A stretch of 64,000 nucleotides of DNA from an uncultured Carboxylicivirga sp. (GTDB taxonomy: Bacteria > Bacteroidota > Bacteroidia > Bacteroidales > Marinilabiliaceae). Shown here in pieces: positions 36,341 through 45,501 of this stretch. How positions within the stretch are numbered: position 1 is the first letter of the stretch; the number at the start of each line of letters is the position of its first letter. A program made the translations under genes and the position numbers. Location of the stretch: positions 32,731-96,730 of the forward strand of contig CANLLN010000019.1 in assembly GCA_947491945.1 (NCBI GenBank). Direction: 5' to 3'. The notes under the pieces are model-generated. The model was not told the DNA's origin and searched no databases. It worked only from the letters and a program-made list of their open reading frames with translations.

Positions 36341-36795
36341 TGCGTGTCTTAAGCCTCATAATGTGCCTTATACCTGTCTTATCAGTGGCTGGTAATATCG
36401 ATACTGTGCGGGAACAATTTCATGGTCTTCGCGATGCAGAAAGTCTGGATCGTTTCCTGAGCATGGTTAAGGATGTGGATGATGAAAGAGTGGTGCCCTA
36501 CCGTGAGGCAGCCAATATGAAAAGGGCACGCTTTACTGCAAACCCTTTGCGTAAGATGAAGTATTTTAATGATGGTAAGGAAAAACTTGATCGTTACATT
36601 AGCGAACATCCTAAAAACATAGAAGGCTATTATGTGCGTTTCCTGGTGCAGTGCGAGGTGCCTGCCTTTTTGGGTTATAACAACCATAAAGCTAGCGATC
36701 GGGCTTTTGTTGAATCGCAACTGGACGCTTCCCTGCTACCTGATGACTACAAAGTTAAAATCAGACAAAATATACGTGAACTGTCACAAAAATAA
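36340..36795 (+). CDS. Secreted protein of unknown function inside the carotenoid operon
   Basis: A 151-residue protein with an N-terminal signal peptide (LSLIMCLIPVLSVAG). The mature part is mainly helical and charged. The segment KMKYFNDGKEKLDRYISEHPKNIEGYYVRF looks like a TPR-type helix pair, and the middle section reads VRFLVQCEVPAFLGYNN. No enzyme motif is visible. It shares one base with the crtB stop and ends 6 bases before crtZ, so it is tightly embedded in the operon and probably matters for carotenoid production, localisation or regulation. I do not recognise the family. Confidence 0.8.
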   Translation: MRVLSLIMCLIPVLSVAGNIDTVREQFHGLRDAESLDRFLSMVKDVDDERVVPYREAANMKRARFTANPLRKMKYFNDGKEKLDRYISEHPKNIEGYYVRFLVQCEVPAFLGYNNHKASDRAFVESQLDASLLPDDYKVKIRQNIRELSQK

Positions 36796-36801
36796 ACACT
36801 T

Positions 36802-37260
36802 ATGATACTGATTTATATTTTCATTACCCTGGCTACCTTTGTTTTTATGGAAGGGGTTACCTGGTTTACCCATAAATACGTCATGCATGGTTTTTTATGG
36901 GTGCTGCACGAGGATCACCATCATCCTAAAAAAGGACAAGTGTTTCAGAAGAATGATAGCTTCTTCTTCATATTTGCCACGCCCAGTATTCTGCTGTTTT
37001 ACTTTGGTATTCATCCAACCCTCAATTTGCTCTTTTTTGTGGGCTTAGGTATTTTGTTTTATGGCATGGCCTATTTTTTGGTTCATGATGTATTTATTCA
37101 TCAACGCTTCACATGGTTATCCGATGTTTCAAATGCTTATTTTCGTGGATTGCGACGTGCGCATGGAAGTCATCACACCGGAGGTAAATGCTTTGGTATG
37201 TTGTGGGTGCCCTGGCGCTATATTCGTGAAGCCAGAGAGAACAGTTTAGATTTTAACTAG
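36802..37260 (+). CDS. crtZ: Beta-carotene hydroxylase (CrtZ type)
   Basis: A 152-residue membrane-bound di-iron hydroxylase of the fatty-acid hydroxylase superfamily. The histidine clusters are complete: HKYVMHG, HEDHHHPKKG, HDVFIHQR and HGSHHTGG. Four hydrophobic segments surround them. It hydroxylates the beta-ionone rings at C3, giving zeaxanthin from beta-carotene. The size fits bacterial CrtZ. Confidence 0.93.
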   Translation: MILIYIFITLATFVFMEGVTWFTHKYVMHGFLWVLHEDHHHPKKGQVFQKNDSFFFIFATPSILLFYFGIHPTLNLLFFVGLGILFYGMAYFLVHDVFIHQRFTWLSDVSNAYFRGLRRAHGSHHTGGKCFGMLWVPWRYIREARENSLDFN

Positions 37261-37264
37261 GCTT

Positions 37265-37963
37265 ATGCAAGCATATACCTACCTATTTATTAACCTGGCG
37301 TGCATTAGCATTCCCTTCGTGGCCAGCTTTTATCCTAAACATGCTTTTGCAAAGGAATGGCCTTATTTTTTACCGGCCAACATTTTTGTGGCTTTGCTTT
37401 TTCTTGTCTGGGATTATCTGTTTACTAAAATGGGCATTTGGGGTTTCAACCCTGACTATCTTACAGGCCTGTACATTACCAATTTGCCATTGGAGGAGGT
37501 GTTGTTTTTTATCGCCATCCCTTATGCCTGTGTGTTTACCTATTTTGCACTTCTTTATTTAGTAAAGAAAAACCCGCTGAAACGCTTTCAGGCTGCCATC
37601 ACCCTATCGCTTGCCTTACTGTTTTTGCTATCGGGCATCGGTTTTTTGGGGAAATGGTACACTTCTCTCACCTTTTTGCTTACAGGGGTCTATCTGCTTG
37701 TTGCCTTTTATCGTCGTAGCGATTTATCCTACGTTTACCTGGCATACCTACTCATTATGCCCTTTTTCTTTATTAGCAATGGACTACTCACCGGCACCTT
37801 TTTACAAGACCCTGTGGTGTGGTACAACGATGCTGAGAATTTAGGCATTCGCATGGGTACTATCCCTGTTGAAGACAGTGTGTACGGCTTCCTGCTGATA
37901 ATGATGAATATTGATGTGTATGAGGGCTTGAAGAAGAAATTGAGTTTGAGAATTAATTATTAA
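37265..37963 (+). CDS. Lycopene cyclase, fused CrtYc-CrtYd (CarR-like) type
   Basis: A 232-residue integral membrane protein with about seven helices and two homologous halves. Each half carries the PxE(E/D) motif of the heterodimeric or fused lycopene cyclase family: NLPLEEVLFFIAIPYACVF in the first half and IPVEDSVYGFLLIMMN in the second. It would cyclise lycopene to beta-carotene. It is the last gene of the operon, 4 bases after crtZ. No clear hairpin terminator follows. Confidence 0.9.
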   Translation: MQAYTYLFINLACISIPFVASFYPKHAFAKEWPYFLPANIFVALLFLVWDYLFTKMGIWGFNPDYLTGLYITNLPLEEVLFFIAIPYACVFTYFALLYLVKKNPLKRFQAAITLSLALLFLLSGIGFLGKWYTSLTFLLTGVYLLVAFYRRSDLSYVYLAYLLIMPFFFISNGLLTGTFLQDPVVWYNDAENLGIRMGTIPVEDSVYGFLLIMMNIDVYEGLKKKLSLRINY

Positions 37964-38113
37964 TCCAACTAGTTTTCTGATTCTATAAGTTGACTGTTGA
38001 TGTATCTATTGTGCGGTTTGAGCCTTTTTCTCATTTGTGCATTTTGTTTTTTTAACTAAATTGAAAACAAATTCACGCAACCATTGCATTGTATACATTA
38101 AATCAAACCTAAG

Positions 38114-38935
38114 ATGCCTAATTTTAATGTTTCTGTTATTGTAAGTACCTATAATCAGCCTCATTGGCTTGAGAAGGTTTTAAGAGGGTTGGCTTGTCAA
38201 TCAATAAAGAAGTTTGAAATAGTTATTGCCGATGACGGCTCGGGGCCTGAAACCAAGGGTGTTATTGAGCGTTGTAGGAAAATCTTATCTCTCGACATTA
38301 AACATGTGTGGCATGATGATGATGGTTTTCGTAAGACGAAAATCTTAAATGAAGCGGTGAAGGTGTCTGGGGGAGACTACTTAATTTTTCTGGACGGAGA
38401 TTGTATTCCTCGCCGTGATTTTGTAGAAACCCATTTGCGTAATTCCGCCAAGGGTTTTTTTCTTTCAGGTGGGGCATTTCGTTTGCCGATGTCTGTCAGT
38501 AAGGTAATTAGCGGAGATGATATTCAATCGGGTCGTATTTTTAAGATAAAATGGTTACTTAAAGCAGGTGTGCCTTTAAGTGTTAAGGCTTCTAAGTTGG
38601 TAGAATCTAGTTGGTTTACGCGATTTATGAATAAAGTCACCCCGGCCGGTGCAACTTGGAACGGTGGCAATTCATCTACCTGGCGTGAGTATATTTTTGC
38701 CTTAAATGGTTTTAATGAAGATATGCACTATGGGGCTGAAGATCGCGAATTTGGTTCGCGTCTGGGTAATTATGGAATAAGGGGAAAGCAGATTCGTTAT
38801 TCGGCTATATGTCTGCATTTGGATCATGGACGTAGCTATATAAATAATTCACATCTCAAAGAAAATAAGGCTATTTGGAGGAAGAGCATAAAGGATAAGG
38901 TGCTGAAGACAGAGCGTGGTATTATTAAGGTGTAA
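38114..38935 (+). CDS. Family 2 glycosyltransferase with Glyco_transf_7C-like end
   Basis: A 273-residue GT-A fold enzyme. SVIVSTYNQPHWLEKVLRGL starts the nucleotide-binding domain, the DxD-like motif is FLDGDCIPRR (near residue 98), and the C-terminal acceptor region NGGNSSTWREYIFALNGFNED with GAEDREFGSRL resembles the galactosyltransferase 7C domain. No signal or membrane segment. It shares its layout with the minus-strand gene at 41141-41947, so the two are paralogues in one surface-glycan locus. Confidence 0.88.
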   Translation: MPNFNVSVIVSTYNQPHWLEKVLRGLACQSIKKFEIVIADDGSGPETKGVIERCRKILSLDIKHVWHDDDGFRKTKILNEAVKVSGGDYLIFLDGDCIPRRDFVETHLRNSAKGFFLSGGAFRLPMSVSKVISGDDIQSGRIFKIKWLLKAGVPLSVKASKLVESSWFTRFMNKVTPAGATWNGGNSSTWREYIFALNGFNEDMHYGAEDREFGSRLGNYGIRGKQIRYSAICLHLDHGRSYINNSHLKENKAIWRKSIKDKVLKTERGIIKV

Positions 38936-39035
38936 ATTATTTTATTCTTCTTCTTGTATTTAATGGCCACCTTAGATAAGCAGAATTTATAAGTGTCTGA
39001 TGGTATACTAAGAAATCTCATTTTGATGGTTTTAT

Positions 39036-39043
39036 TATCTTTG
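39036..39043 (+). promoter_or_regulatory. -7 box (TATCTTTG) of a GT4 gene
   Basis: It matches TAnnTTTG, 22 bases before the ATG at 39066. Confidence 0.5.
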
Positions 39044-39065
39044 ATGCATTATTAAATGTGATTAT

Positions 39066-40127
39066 ATGAGAGTCTGCTTTTGCAATACAAATAGGAGTTG
39101 GGGTGGTGGAGAAAAATGGCATATGGAGATGGCTATTGCTTTGGCTGATAAGCCTGATGTTCAGGTGTACTTTTTAATGTCAAGGCGTAGCGAAATTAAT
39201 AAGCGACTTAAGAAGGGTAAGGTTCAAAAGTTATTTCTTGAAGTTAGCAAGTTCAGTTTTTTGAATCCGTTCAGATACCTTCAGCTGCAGGGTATATTCA
39301 AGAAGGATGATTTAGATGTAATAATCTTTAATGGCCCCAATGAGTTGAAGCTGCTAGCCCGACCGGCAAAGAAATGTGGAGTACGTAAAATTATTTATCG
39401 CAGGGGAAGTGATAAGAATATTAAGAATTCGTTTCTAAATAGATATTTACTTGAAAAGGTTGTTACTCACATTATTGCCAATTCCGAGGCTACGAAACGA
39501 TCGCTACTGTTTACCGGTATTAACATTGCTAACAAAATTCAGGTTGTTAACAATGGCATTCAACCACCTTCTTCAGCACTAAAAGCACCTAACGCTTGTA
39601 GGACTATTATTGGGGCTATTGGAAGATTAGAGAAGGAGAAAGGTTTTGATTTATTAATTCAGGCTGCTAGAGTATTGAAAGACAGGGGAGTTGATTTTGA
39701 AATAAGAATTGCAGGAGAAGGTCGAGAACAATCCAGGTTAACCAATTTAATTGAGATAAGCGGTTTGCAAAAATATGTGATACTCACTGGCTTTCAAAGT
39801 GACATCTATCAATTTCTGTCTACTTGTCATATATTTGCTCTTTCATCGCGGTACGAGGGATTTGGTTATGTAACGGTGGAAGCAATGTTTACCGGTTTAC
39901 CTGTGGTAGCTTTTATGACTAGTGCCGCTGTAGAAATTGTACAACCTGAAAAAACCGGAATATTGGCACAATCGTATGATATCGATGAATTTGCAGATGG
40001 GCTTCAAAAACTCATTGCTGACAATAACTATCGTATCAGATTGGGCAAGAACGGGCGAGAGCGGGCGTATCAATTTTACAGTTTTGAAAAATCTGTTGAA
40101 AGGATAACTAATATTATAAACTCATAA
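39066..40127 (+). CDS. Family 4 glycosyltransferase
   Basis: A 353-residue GT-B fold retaining glycosyltransferase. The N-terminal half opens with the NRSWGGGEKWHMEMAIAL acceptor-side motif; the C-terminal half has IGAIGRLEKEKGFDLLIQAA and the EX7E-type segment SSRYEGFGYVTVEAMFTGLPVV, which binds the sugar nucleotide. It resembles LPS core or O-antigen transferases; donor and acceptor are unknown. It converges on the minus-strand gene at 40164 with a 36-base gap. Confidence 0.9.
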   Translation: MRVCFCNTNRSWGGGEKWHMEMAIALADKPDVQVYFLMSRRSEINKRLKKGKVQKLFLEVSKFSFLNPFRYLQLQGIFKKDDLDVIIFNGPNELKLLARPAKKCGVRKIIYRRGSDKNIKNSFLNRYLLEKVVTHIIANSEATKRSLLFTGINIANKIQVVNNGIQPPSSALKAPNACRTIIGAIGRLEKEKGFDLLIQAARVLKDRGVDFEIRIAGEGREQSRLTNLIEISGLQKYVILTGFQSDIYQFLSTCHIFALSSRYEGFGYVTVEAMFTGLPVVAFMTSAAVEIVQPEKTGILAQSYDIDEFADGLQKLIADNNYRIRLGKNGRERAYQFYSFEKSVERITNIINS

Positions 40128-40163
40128 TGCTGGTTCGCTGTTTTGTAAATAGTGTAGTATCTT

Positions 40164-41042
40164 CTAAATAAACTGGTTGCGAAAGAAAAATTTAACATCT
40201 TTAAGAATAAACTCTAATTGTTGTTTAAAACTTAATTTAGGACGAGTCTCCTTGGGAATAATTTTATGTATCCTGTGCCCAAGTATTCTAATCCAAGTGC
40301 GAGTAGGATTATCTCCCAGAGCATCAATAATAGAACCAATATCAATTACGTGCGCATTAACATTATGATCCCACATTCGCTTAGCAATTACATTGGAAGA
40401 ACTTCCAACGGAAGGTATTACTACTTCAACGTTATGCATGTCCTTTTCAACTAATGGCCACCATTGGTCTATTTCTTCGTATGCATGTTTAAACGGTGTA
40501 CGAATATAGTAATCGATTTTACCATATAATATTTCCGCTTGTTTCTTAGATACGCCACCGATAAACATCTTCTTTTTAGGGCGAACATTTTCTTCAAGAA
40601 AACGATTAATCAACTTTGGTTTATGCAGTGCTAGTACTTGGAAGACACAAGGGTTTTCATATATGGTTTTATGATGCAGACCTTCTGACAATAAAGTGTC
40701 TTCCATTTCTTTATCCCACGAAAATGACTTGTAAATACCTTTAGACCAATATCTGTCGTATGGGTAATTGATTGGTGCTGCAATGAGGTATTGTGAATTG
40801 GAAATTGTAAAAGATTCCTTTAGTTCATTAGTTAGTTTAGGATTAAATCTGTAATTGCGGTGATCCTTTTTCATTATTGCTAATATTTCCCCATCTCCAA
40901 ATCTTGTAAAGTATAATTTTTTATTTCTTTTAAGGGCTAATGAAATATCGTTAAATGATTGATCAATTGACTTGGTTTCGATAGTATATTTTTTATTAGA
41001 TAATTTTAGTAGATTATTAGTAAAATACTTTATTGTGTACAT
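40164..41042 (-). CDS. GT-D fold (DUF1792-like) glycosyltransferase candidate
   Basis: A 292-residue protein without signal or membrane helices. The segment LYFTRFGDGEILAI carries the FGDGE motif of the GT-D glycosyltransferase fold, first described for DUF1792 proteins acting on glycosylated surface adhesins. A later VIPSVGSSSNVIAKRMWD and HVIDIGSIIDAL match the usual glycine-rich and DxGSxxD segments. The gene is AT-rich compared with the flanking housekeeping genes and lies 98 bases downstream of a GT2 gene on the same strand. The acceptor is unknown. Confidence 0.7.
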   Translation of the reverse strand: MYTIKYFTNNLLKLSNKKYTIETKSIDQSFNDISLALKRNKKLYFTRFGDGEILAIMKKDHRNYRFNPKLTNELKESFTISNSQYLIAAPINYPYDRYWSKGIYKSFSWDKEMEDTLLSEGLHHKTIYENPCVFQVLALHKPKLINRFLEENVRPKKKMFIGGVSKKQAEILYGKIDYYIRTPFKHAYEEIDQWWPLVEKDMHNVEVVIPSVGSSSNVIAKRMWDHNVNAHVIDIGSIIDALGDNPTRTWIRILGHRIHKIIPKETRPKLSFKQQLEFILKDVKFFFRNQFI

Positions 41043-41140
41043 TGAAAGGGATATATTTTAGAAAATGATTTTAAAAAAAATTAAAGTATCTATTACAGAG
41101 ATATAGACACCTTTGATAGTGTTCTATTCTATCTTATAGG

Positions 41141-41947
41141 TTACCTATTTAACTTGATTATTCCGTGGTTCGTCCAAGATATTTTGTTTTTAATATGAGT
41201 GTCTAATATTGCCATGTGCTTATTGTCTCTAGGCAATGTCTTATGGAATAAATGGTATTGGATGGCTAGGTGTTTTACGGATTTTATATTCATACCATGA
41301 TTACGCCACCTGACTTCTAAATCAGTATCTTCACCAATAGCGGGTAAATCATAACGCTCGTCAAATCCGTTAATTTCAATTAGGTTTCTCTTTGGTAAAG
41401 AAAAATTTGAGCCAAGCACTCCTTTATCCTTCTTATTTATAAATCTTCGAATCAAATTATTTTTAAAATAAATCCCATTTTCTGCATGTTTTTCATTGCT
41501 TATAAGGGTTCTTATTAGACCCCAGCTTTCAAGATATCCTTTAACAATCATTGATGAAGTTAATTTGTGTGTTAGATCTTTTGATAAATTAACTCTTCTG
41601 CCTGCTAATATTGTATTGGATTCTCTATTTTCGTAGTGTTCTTTAACAAAGTGTTTATGTGGGATGCAATCTCCATCGTTAAATACCAAATAATGAGTCT
41701 TTGATATTGTGACTGCTTTATTGAGAATAATATTTTTTTGCCACCCCTCATCTGGATGCCATATATGTGTAATTGGGAATGGGTATTGAGACTTAAGCTT
41801 ACTAATTTCGGCAATGACTTCTTCTTTTGATCCGTCATCTGCAATTATAACTTCAAAATCTTTCAAACTTTGTCTACAATATCCTGCTAATACTAGTTTT
41901 AGCCATTCAATTTTATTATAAAATGATAAGATAACAGATACTTTCAT
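41141..41947 (-). CDS. Family 2 glycosyltransferase with Glyco_transf_7C-like end
   Basis: A 268-residue GT-A enzyme: SVILSFYNKIEWLKLVLAGY at the start, VIIADDGSKEE, the DxD-type FNDGDCIPHKHF, and the acceptor region NFSLPKRNLIEINGFDERY with AIGEDTDLEVRWRNHG. It resembles the gene at 38114 in layout and motifs but is more AT-rich. It starts 11 bases after the stop of the upstream minus-strand glycosyltransferase, so the two are probably co-transcribed. Confidence 0.87.
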   Translation of the reverse strand: MKVSVILSFYNKIEWLKLVLAGYCRQSLKDFEVIIADDGSKEEVIAEISKLKSQYPFPITHIWHPDEGWQKNIILNKAVTISKTHYLVFNDGDCIPHKHFVKEHYENRESNTILAGRRVNLSKDLTHKLTSSMIVKGYLESWGLIRTLISNEKHAENGIYFKNNLIRRFINKKDKGVLGSNFSLPKRNLIEINGFDERYDLPAIGEDTDLEVRWRNHGMNIKSVKHLAIQYHLFHKTLPRDNKHMAILDTHIKNKISWTNHGIIKLNR

Positions 41948-41958
41948 ATATACCAGAA

Positions 41959-42900
41959 TTAACGGACTATAGTATAATTTTTAAAGTTAAAAACTCCTTT
42001 AGGAAAGAACAGACGCTCAAGACACGTGAGGAATCGGTACTTAAAGAGTTCATGTTTATGGATGGCAGTGCGGTTTAAATGTTTGGAGTAATTTAATTCA
42101 TTGCTCCAGTCAAATAAAGAGATGCGATCTTTCATTACAAAAGGATGTTTTTCATTAAATTCGGGTATGCGTTCCATGGCACCAAAATCAACTGATGAGA
42201 TAAGTTCCATTTGCTCTTCTCTAAGGTTTTTGTCTTTGTAGCAACTCTGAAAATGGGATGTTTTTTTTGCCATCAGTTTGGGAGGGCGAACCCAACCGTA
42301 ATGATAAACATCGGCATCCACTTGCATCACCTTAAGTTTGCGAGTGCCTTTTTTATCTAGGTATTTCTCTTTGGAAAAATCATTAATCACCCGGAAGCTT
42401 TGAGCATCGCGCCACGAATGGATATCGCGTTGATTGCGTACGATCCTAATTTCGTTTCGGTACCAGCCGTGATTACTGGTGAAGGCGTGATTATAATCGC
42501 CCCAAAAATGGATGTATCTGAACAGTAAACCTTCTACATCCGCCTGGTTCAAATATTTGTGACAGCCCTGCCGTATTGCATCATGATCTTTTTCATGAAT
42601 TACTTCATCTGCCTGCAGATAAAACAACCAATCGCCGGTACAATGCGATTTAGCCACATCGGTTTGTTGCGCCAGTATGGAGCCATGCGGATATGTTTTA
42701 ACATCCCATACTGTATTAACTACTTTTATTTTCGGACTGTTTATTTCCTCTATTAGTTGCCTGGTATTGTCCTCATCGTCACAATTACCCAATGCGATAA
42801 TATATTCATCAACTAATGGCAAAATTGAGCGTATAGACTCTTGAATGGGATAATACAGTTTACCCGCATTCTTTACCATTGTAAAACCAGATATTTTCAT
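41959..42900 (-). CDS. GT2-like glycosyltransferase
   Basis: A 313-residue enzyme. SGFTMVKNAGKLYYPIQESI and LVDEYIIALGNCDDEDNT form the nucleotide-binding start, and FYLQADEVIHEKD carries the acidic DxE-like motif that coordinates the metal. The C-terminal part has many aromatic and basic residues (HFQSCYKDKNLREEQMEL) without membrane helices. It is the first gene of a minus-strand group with the two genes after it. It looks like the family of GT2-like proteins that modify LPS; the sugar is unknown. Confidence 0.8.
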   Translation of the reverse strand: MKISGFTMVKNAGKLYYPIQESIRSILPLVDEYIIALGNCDDEDNTRQLIEEINSPKIKVVNTVWDVKTYPHGSILAQQTDVAKSHCTGDWLFYLQADEVIHEKDHDAIRQGCHKYLNQADVEGLLFRYIHFWGDYNHAFTSNHGWYRNEIRIVRNQRDIHSWRDAQSFRVINDFSKEKYLDKKGTRKLKVMQVDADVYHYGWVRPPKLMAKKTSHFQSCYKDKNLREEQMELISSVDFGAMERIPEFNEKHPFVMKDRISLFDWSNELNYSKHLNRTAIHKHELFKYRFLTCLERLFFPKGVFNFKNYTIVR

Positions 42901-43002
42901 TTATATTATTTTTCTAATGGTCACATGAAACTTACCACTTCAGTTATTTTCTGTTTGAGAAAAACTTTGTTGTGGTTCACTTGTGTCGTATAAGTATAAA
43001 GA

Positions 43003-44127
43003 TTAGTGGGTTAGTATGTTTTTATAATAGTCGATCAGATCTTTGGTAACTTTTTCCTCTCTGAACTTAAGCGCCTGTTGTCTGCCTTTAATGGCCATGT
43101 CGCTTTGGAGCATTGAACTGCCTAATATTGATTTTATAAGCTGACCCAACTCTTCAGTGTCGCCATACTTTGCATAGCGAGCTGCTTCACCGCCTACTTC
43201 AGGGAAACAACTTCCTTTAGAGGTAATCACCGGCGTGCCTGAATTCATAGCTTCTAGTATGGGAATGCCAAATCCTTCAAAAATTGAGGGGTATGCAAAT
43301 AGTGTGGCCATCTGATAGATAGCAGGTAATTCCGGAGTTTCTAAATTATGTAGAAAAATGGCCTTACTTTCGATATTATGATGCTTAATAAAGCGTTTAA
43401 TATCATCGAGATATTTCGTCGGTCTTCCAATCGCAACCACTGGCATATCAATACCTTCTTGGACTAAGGCTTCAAAAATACCCAACAGGTTTTTTCTCGG
43501 TTCGATAGTGCCGACATAGAGGATATAGTTATCGGGTAGTTGATATTTACTTTTAATTTGTTTCTTGAGCGCATCTTCTGCCTTGTTGTAGTAGATGGGG
43601 TTACAGCCCTGATATATCACTTTTATCCGATCCGGATGGGTTCCGAAATAATGCACAATATCGTCTTTCGACTGTTGGCTAATAGCAATTACACCATTGG
43701 CCATGTTTAGTGCATGTTTATATTTTAACTTGAAGATGGTTCTGTAGGTTCTGTCGAATAGATGGGGGAAGCGAAGAAAAATCGCATCATGCATGGTAAC
43801 AATCGATTTGACATTAGTTTTGGCAATGCCTACCGGAAGTTCGTGACTTAGGCCATGAAATATGTCAAGTCCTTGCTTTTTAATCTCTTTACTCATGCCA
43901 TACGTGCGCCACATATCTGGCAGGGCTTTGTAGTAAGCAGATTGTGGTCTGATTACTTTGCAGTGCTGAAGGCCTCTAAAATAAGTCCCTTTGTCTTTTC
44001 TTGGTTTATACAATAGGTACTGATGTTCAGGGTGTAAGGTTGTTAAGGCTTCTATAAACCAGCGGCTGTAATTTCCTAAGCCGCTATTGTTAAAGAATGC
44101 GCGCTTAGCATCAAATCCAATCTTCAT
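43003..44127 (-). CDS. Family 4 glycosyltransferase
   Basis: A 374-residue GT-B enzyme from ATG 44127. A longer in-frame ATG at 44187 exists, but a promoter box at 44166-44173 overlaps the extension and the shorter form starts directly at the [20 protein letters not shown] motif. The C-terminal half shows [21 protein letters not shown] and the EX7E-like [24 protein letters not shown]. Relatives with this N-terminus often transfer mannose or rhamnose. Divergent from the next GT4 gene. Confidence 0.9.
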   Translation of the reverse strand: MKIGFDAKRAFFNNSGLGNYSRWFIEALTTLHPEHQYLLYKPRKDKGTYFRGLQHCKVIRPQSAYYKALPDMWRTYGMSKEIKKQGLDIFHGLSHELPVGIAKTNVKSIVTMHDAIFLRFPHLFDRTYRTIFKLKYKHALNMANGVIAISQQSKDDIVHYFGTHPDRIKVIYQGCNPIYYNKAEDALKKQIKSKYQLPDNYILYVGTIEPRKNLLGIFEALVQEGIDMPVVAIGRPTKYLDDIKRFIKHHNIESKAIFLHNLETPELPAIYQMATLFAYPSIFEGFGIPILEAMNSGTPVITSKGSCFPEVGGEAARYAKYGDTEELGQLIKSILGSSMLQSDMAIKGRQQALKFREEKVTKDLIDYYKNILTH

Positions 44128-44165
44128 TTTAAAACAGGTGTTATTTCCAATTCTCTGATCGCCAG

Positions 44166-44173
44166 CAAAGGTA
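44166..44173 (-). promoter_or_regulatory. -7 box (TACCTTTG, minus strand) of a GT4 gene
   Basis: It matches TAnnTTTG, 38 bases before ATG 44127 and inside the longer alternative frame. A near-match for the opposite direction (TATCTTCG) is at 44223-44230, so both divergent genes may be served from this 170-base gap. Confidence 0.5.
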
Positions 44174-44294
44174 AAACAAATATTCAAGCAGGTTCAAACT
44201 TTTTCTCGTTTACGATTAAAAGACTATCTTCGTGCGAATTATGTAAATCTAGTTATCGATTCCTGTCGGTAATTTATTAAGCAGCAATCTTTTG

Positions 44295-45395
44295 ATGAAA
44301 ATACTATTTATTAATTCTATTGGTAAGCACAAGTGGGGAGGTGGCGAAAAATGGATGGTGCTTGCAGCGCAGGAATTAATGAAAAGAGGACATCATGTAT
44401 TGATTGGTTGTCGTAAAAATTCTGTTCTGGAACACCGGGCCAAGTCCGGTAGCTTACCGGTTGTTAATTTCAGTGTGTACACCGATATCAGTTTGCTGGG
44501 AGGCATTCAAATAGCATCTGTCTTTAAAAAGGAGGCCATTGACATTATAGTAGCCTGCCAAAATAAGGATGTTCGCGTGGCCGGATGTATCTCAAAATTA
44601 CTGAAGGGGCCTCTTGTCATCAGTCGCCAGGGTGTACAGTTGATGCGTAACACAAAAAAGTACAAATGGACTTTTAAGCCCTTTTGCGATGGTATTATTA
44701 CCAATACACAGTCCATTAAAAAGGAGTATGACAGCTATGGCTGGTGGAGCGACGACTATGTGAAAGTAATTTATAATGGCATCCCCATTGGTCAGGCAAC
44801 AAATACAGCTTTTGATCTGGAGGCAATTGGTATCAAGCGTCACGCCGGAACCAAAATCATATTATCCACCGGTCGCCTGGCAAAGCAAAAAGGCTTTGAG
44901 TATTTGATCGATGCTGCCAGCTATGTGCTTGGGCACACACCGGATACCCATTTTTTGATTGCCGGACAAGGTCGTTTGGAGCAAGCTTTAAAGCAGCAGA
45001 TTGAAAGTGCCGGTTTGTCTAATCGTATTCACATGATTGGCTTTCAGAATAATGTGCCCGCCCTATTGCAGGTGGCCGATATTTTTGTTTTATCTTCTCT
45101 CTACGAGGGAATGCCCAATGCTTTAATGGAGGCTTTGGCGCACGGAACTCCGGCAGTGAGCACACGTGTGAATGGCGTAGAAGAGTTAATGAATGATCCC
45201 GACCACGGATGTATTGTTCCTCCGGGCGACAGCAAGGCATTGGCTCAGGGTATTCTCAAGCTTCTAGAATATGAGGATCTGGATGCGATTGGACTTAATG
45301 CGCAGGAGCATATGAAGCTTAACTTTTCGGTGGATACCATGGTGAACAGCCTGGAAGAACACTTGGAACAACTGATCGTAAAGCAAAGTAAATAA
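44295..45395 (+). CDS. Family 4 glycosyltransferase
   Basis: A 366-residue GT-B enzyme. It opens with KILFINSIGKHKWGGGEKWM, close to the start of the GT4 at 39066, then has ILSTGRLAKQKGFEYLIDAA and the donor-binding segment SSLYEGMPNALMEALAHGTPAV. The start is ATG 44295; a TTG three bases earlier is not needed. Probably part of the same glycan assembly as the neighbouring transferases. Confidence 0.9.
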   Translation: MKILFINSIGKHKWGGGEKWMVLAAQELMKRGHHVLIGCRKNSVLEHRAKSGSLPVVNFSVYTDISLLGGIQIASVFKKEAIDIIVACQNKDVRVAGCISKLLKGPLVISRQGVQLMRNTKKYKWTFKPFCDGIITNTQSIKKEYDSYGWWSDDYVKVIYNGIPIGQATNTAFDLEAIGIKRHAGTKIILSTGRLAKQKGFEYLIDAASYVLGHTPDTHFLIAGQGRLEQALKQQIESAGLSNRIHMIGFQNNVPALLQVADIFVLSSLYEGMPNALMEALAHGTPAVSTRVNGVEELMNDPDHGCIVPPGDSKALAQGILKLLEYEDLDAIGLNAQEHMKLNFSVDTMVNSLEEHLEQLIVKQSK

Positions 45396-45448
45396 GAGGA
45401 TTTTTACACTTCAACGCCTTTTTTACCTCACATATTCAATCATCTGCT

Positions 45449-45456
45449 TATTTTTG
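45449..45456 (+). promoter_or_regulatory. -7 box (TATTTTTG) of the LtaS-like gene
   Basis: It matches TAnnTTTG, 45 bases before the ATG at 45502. Confidence 0.5.
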
Positions 45457-45501
45457 CAGGTCGAAAGTATAAGTTGTTGATTCGGTAAATATATCGTTAA
45501 G

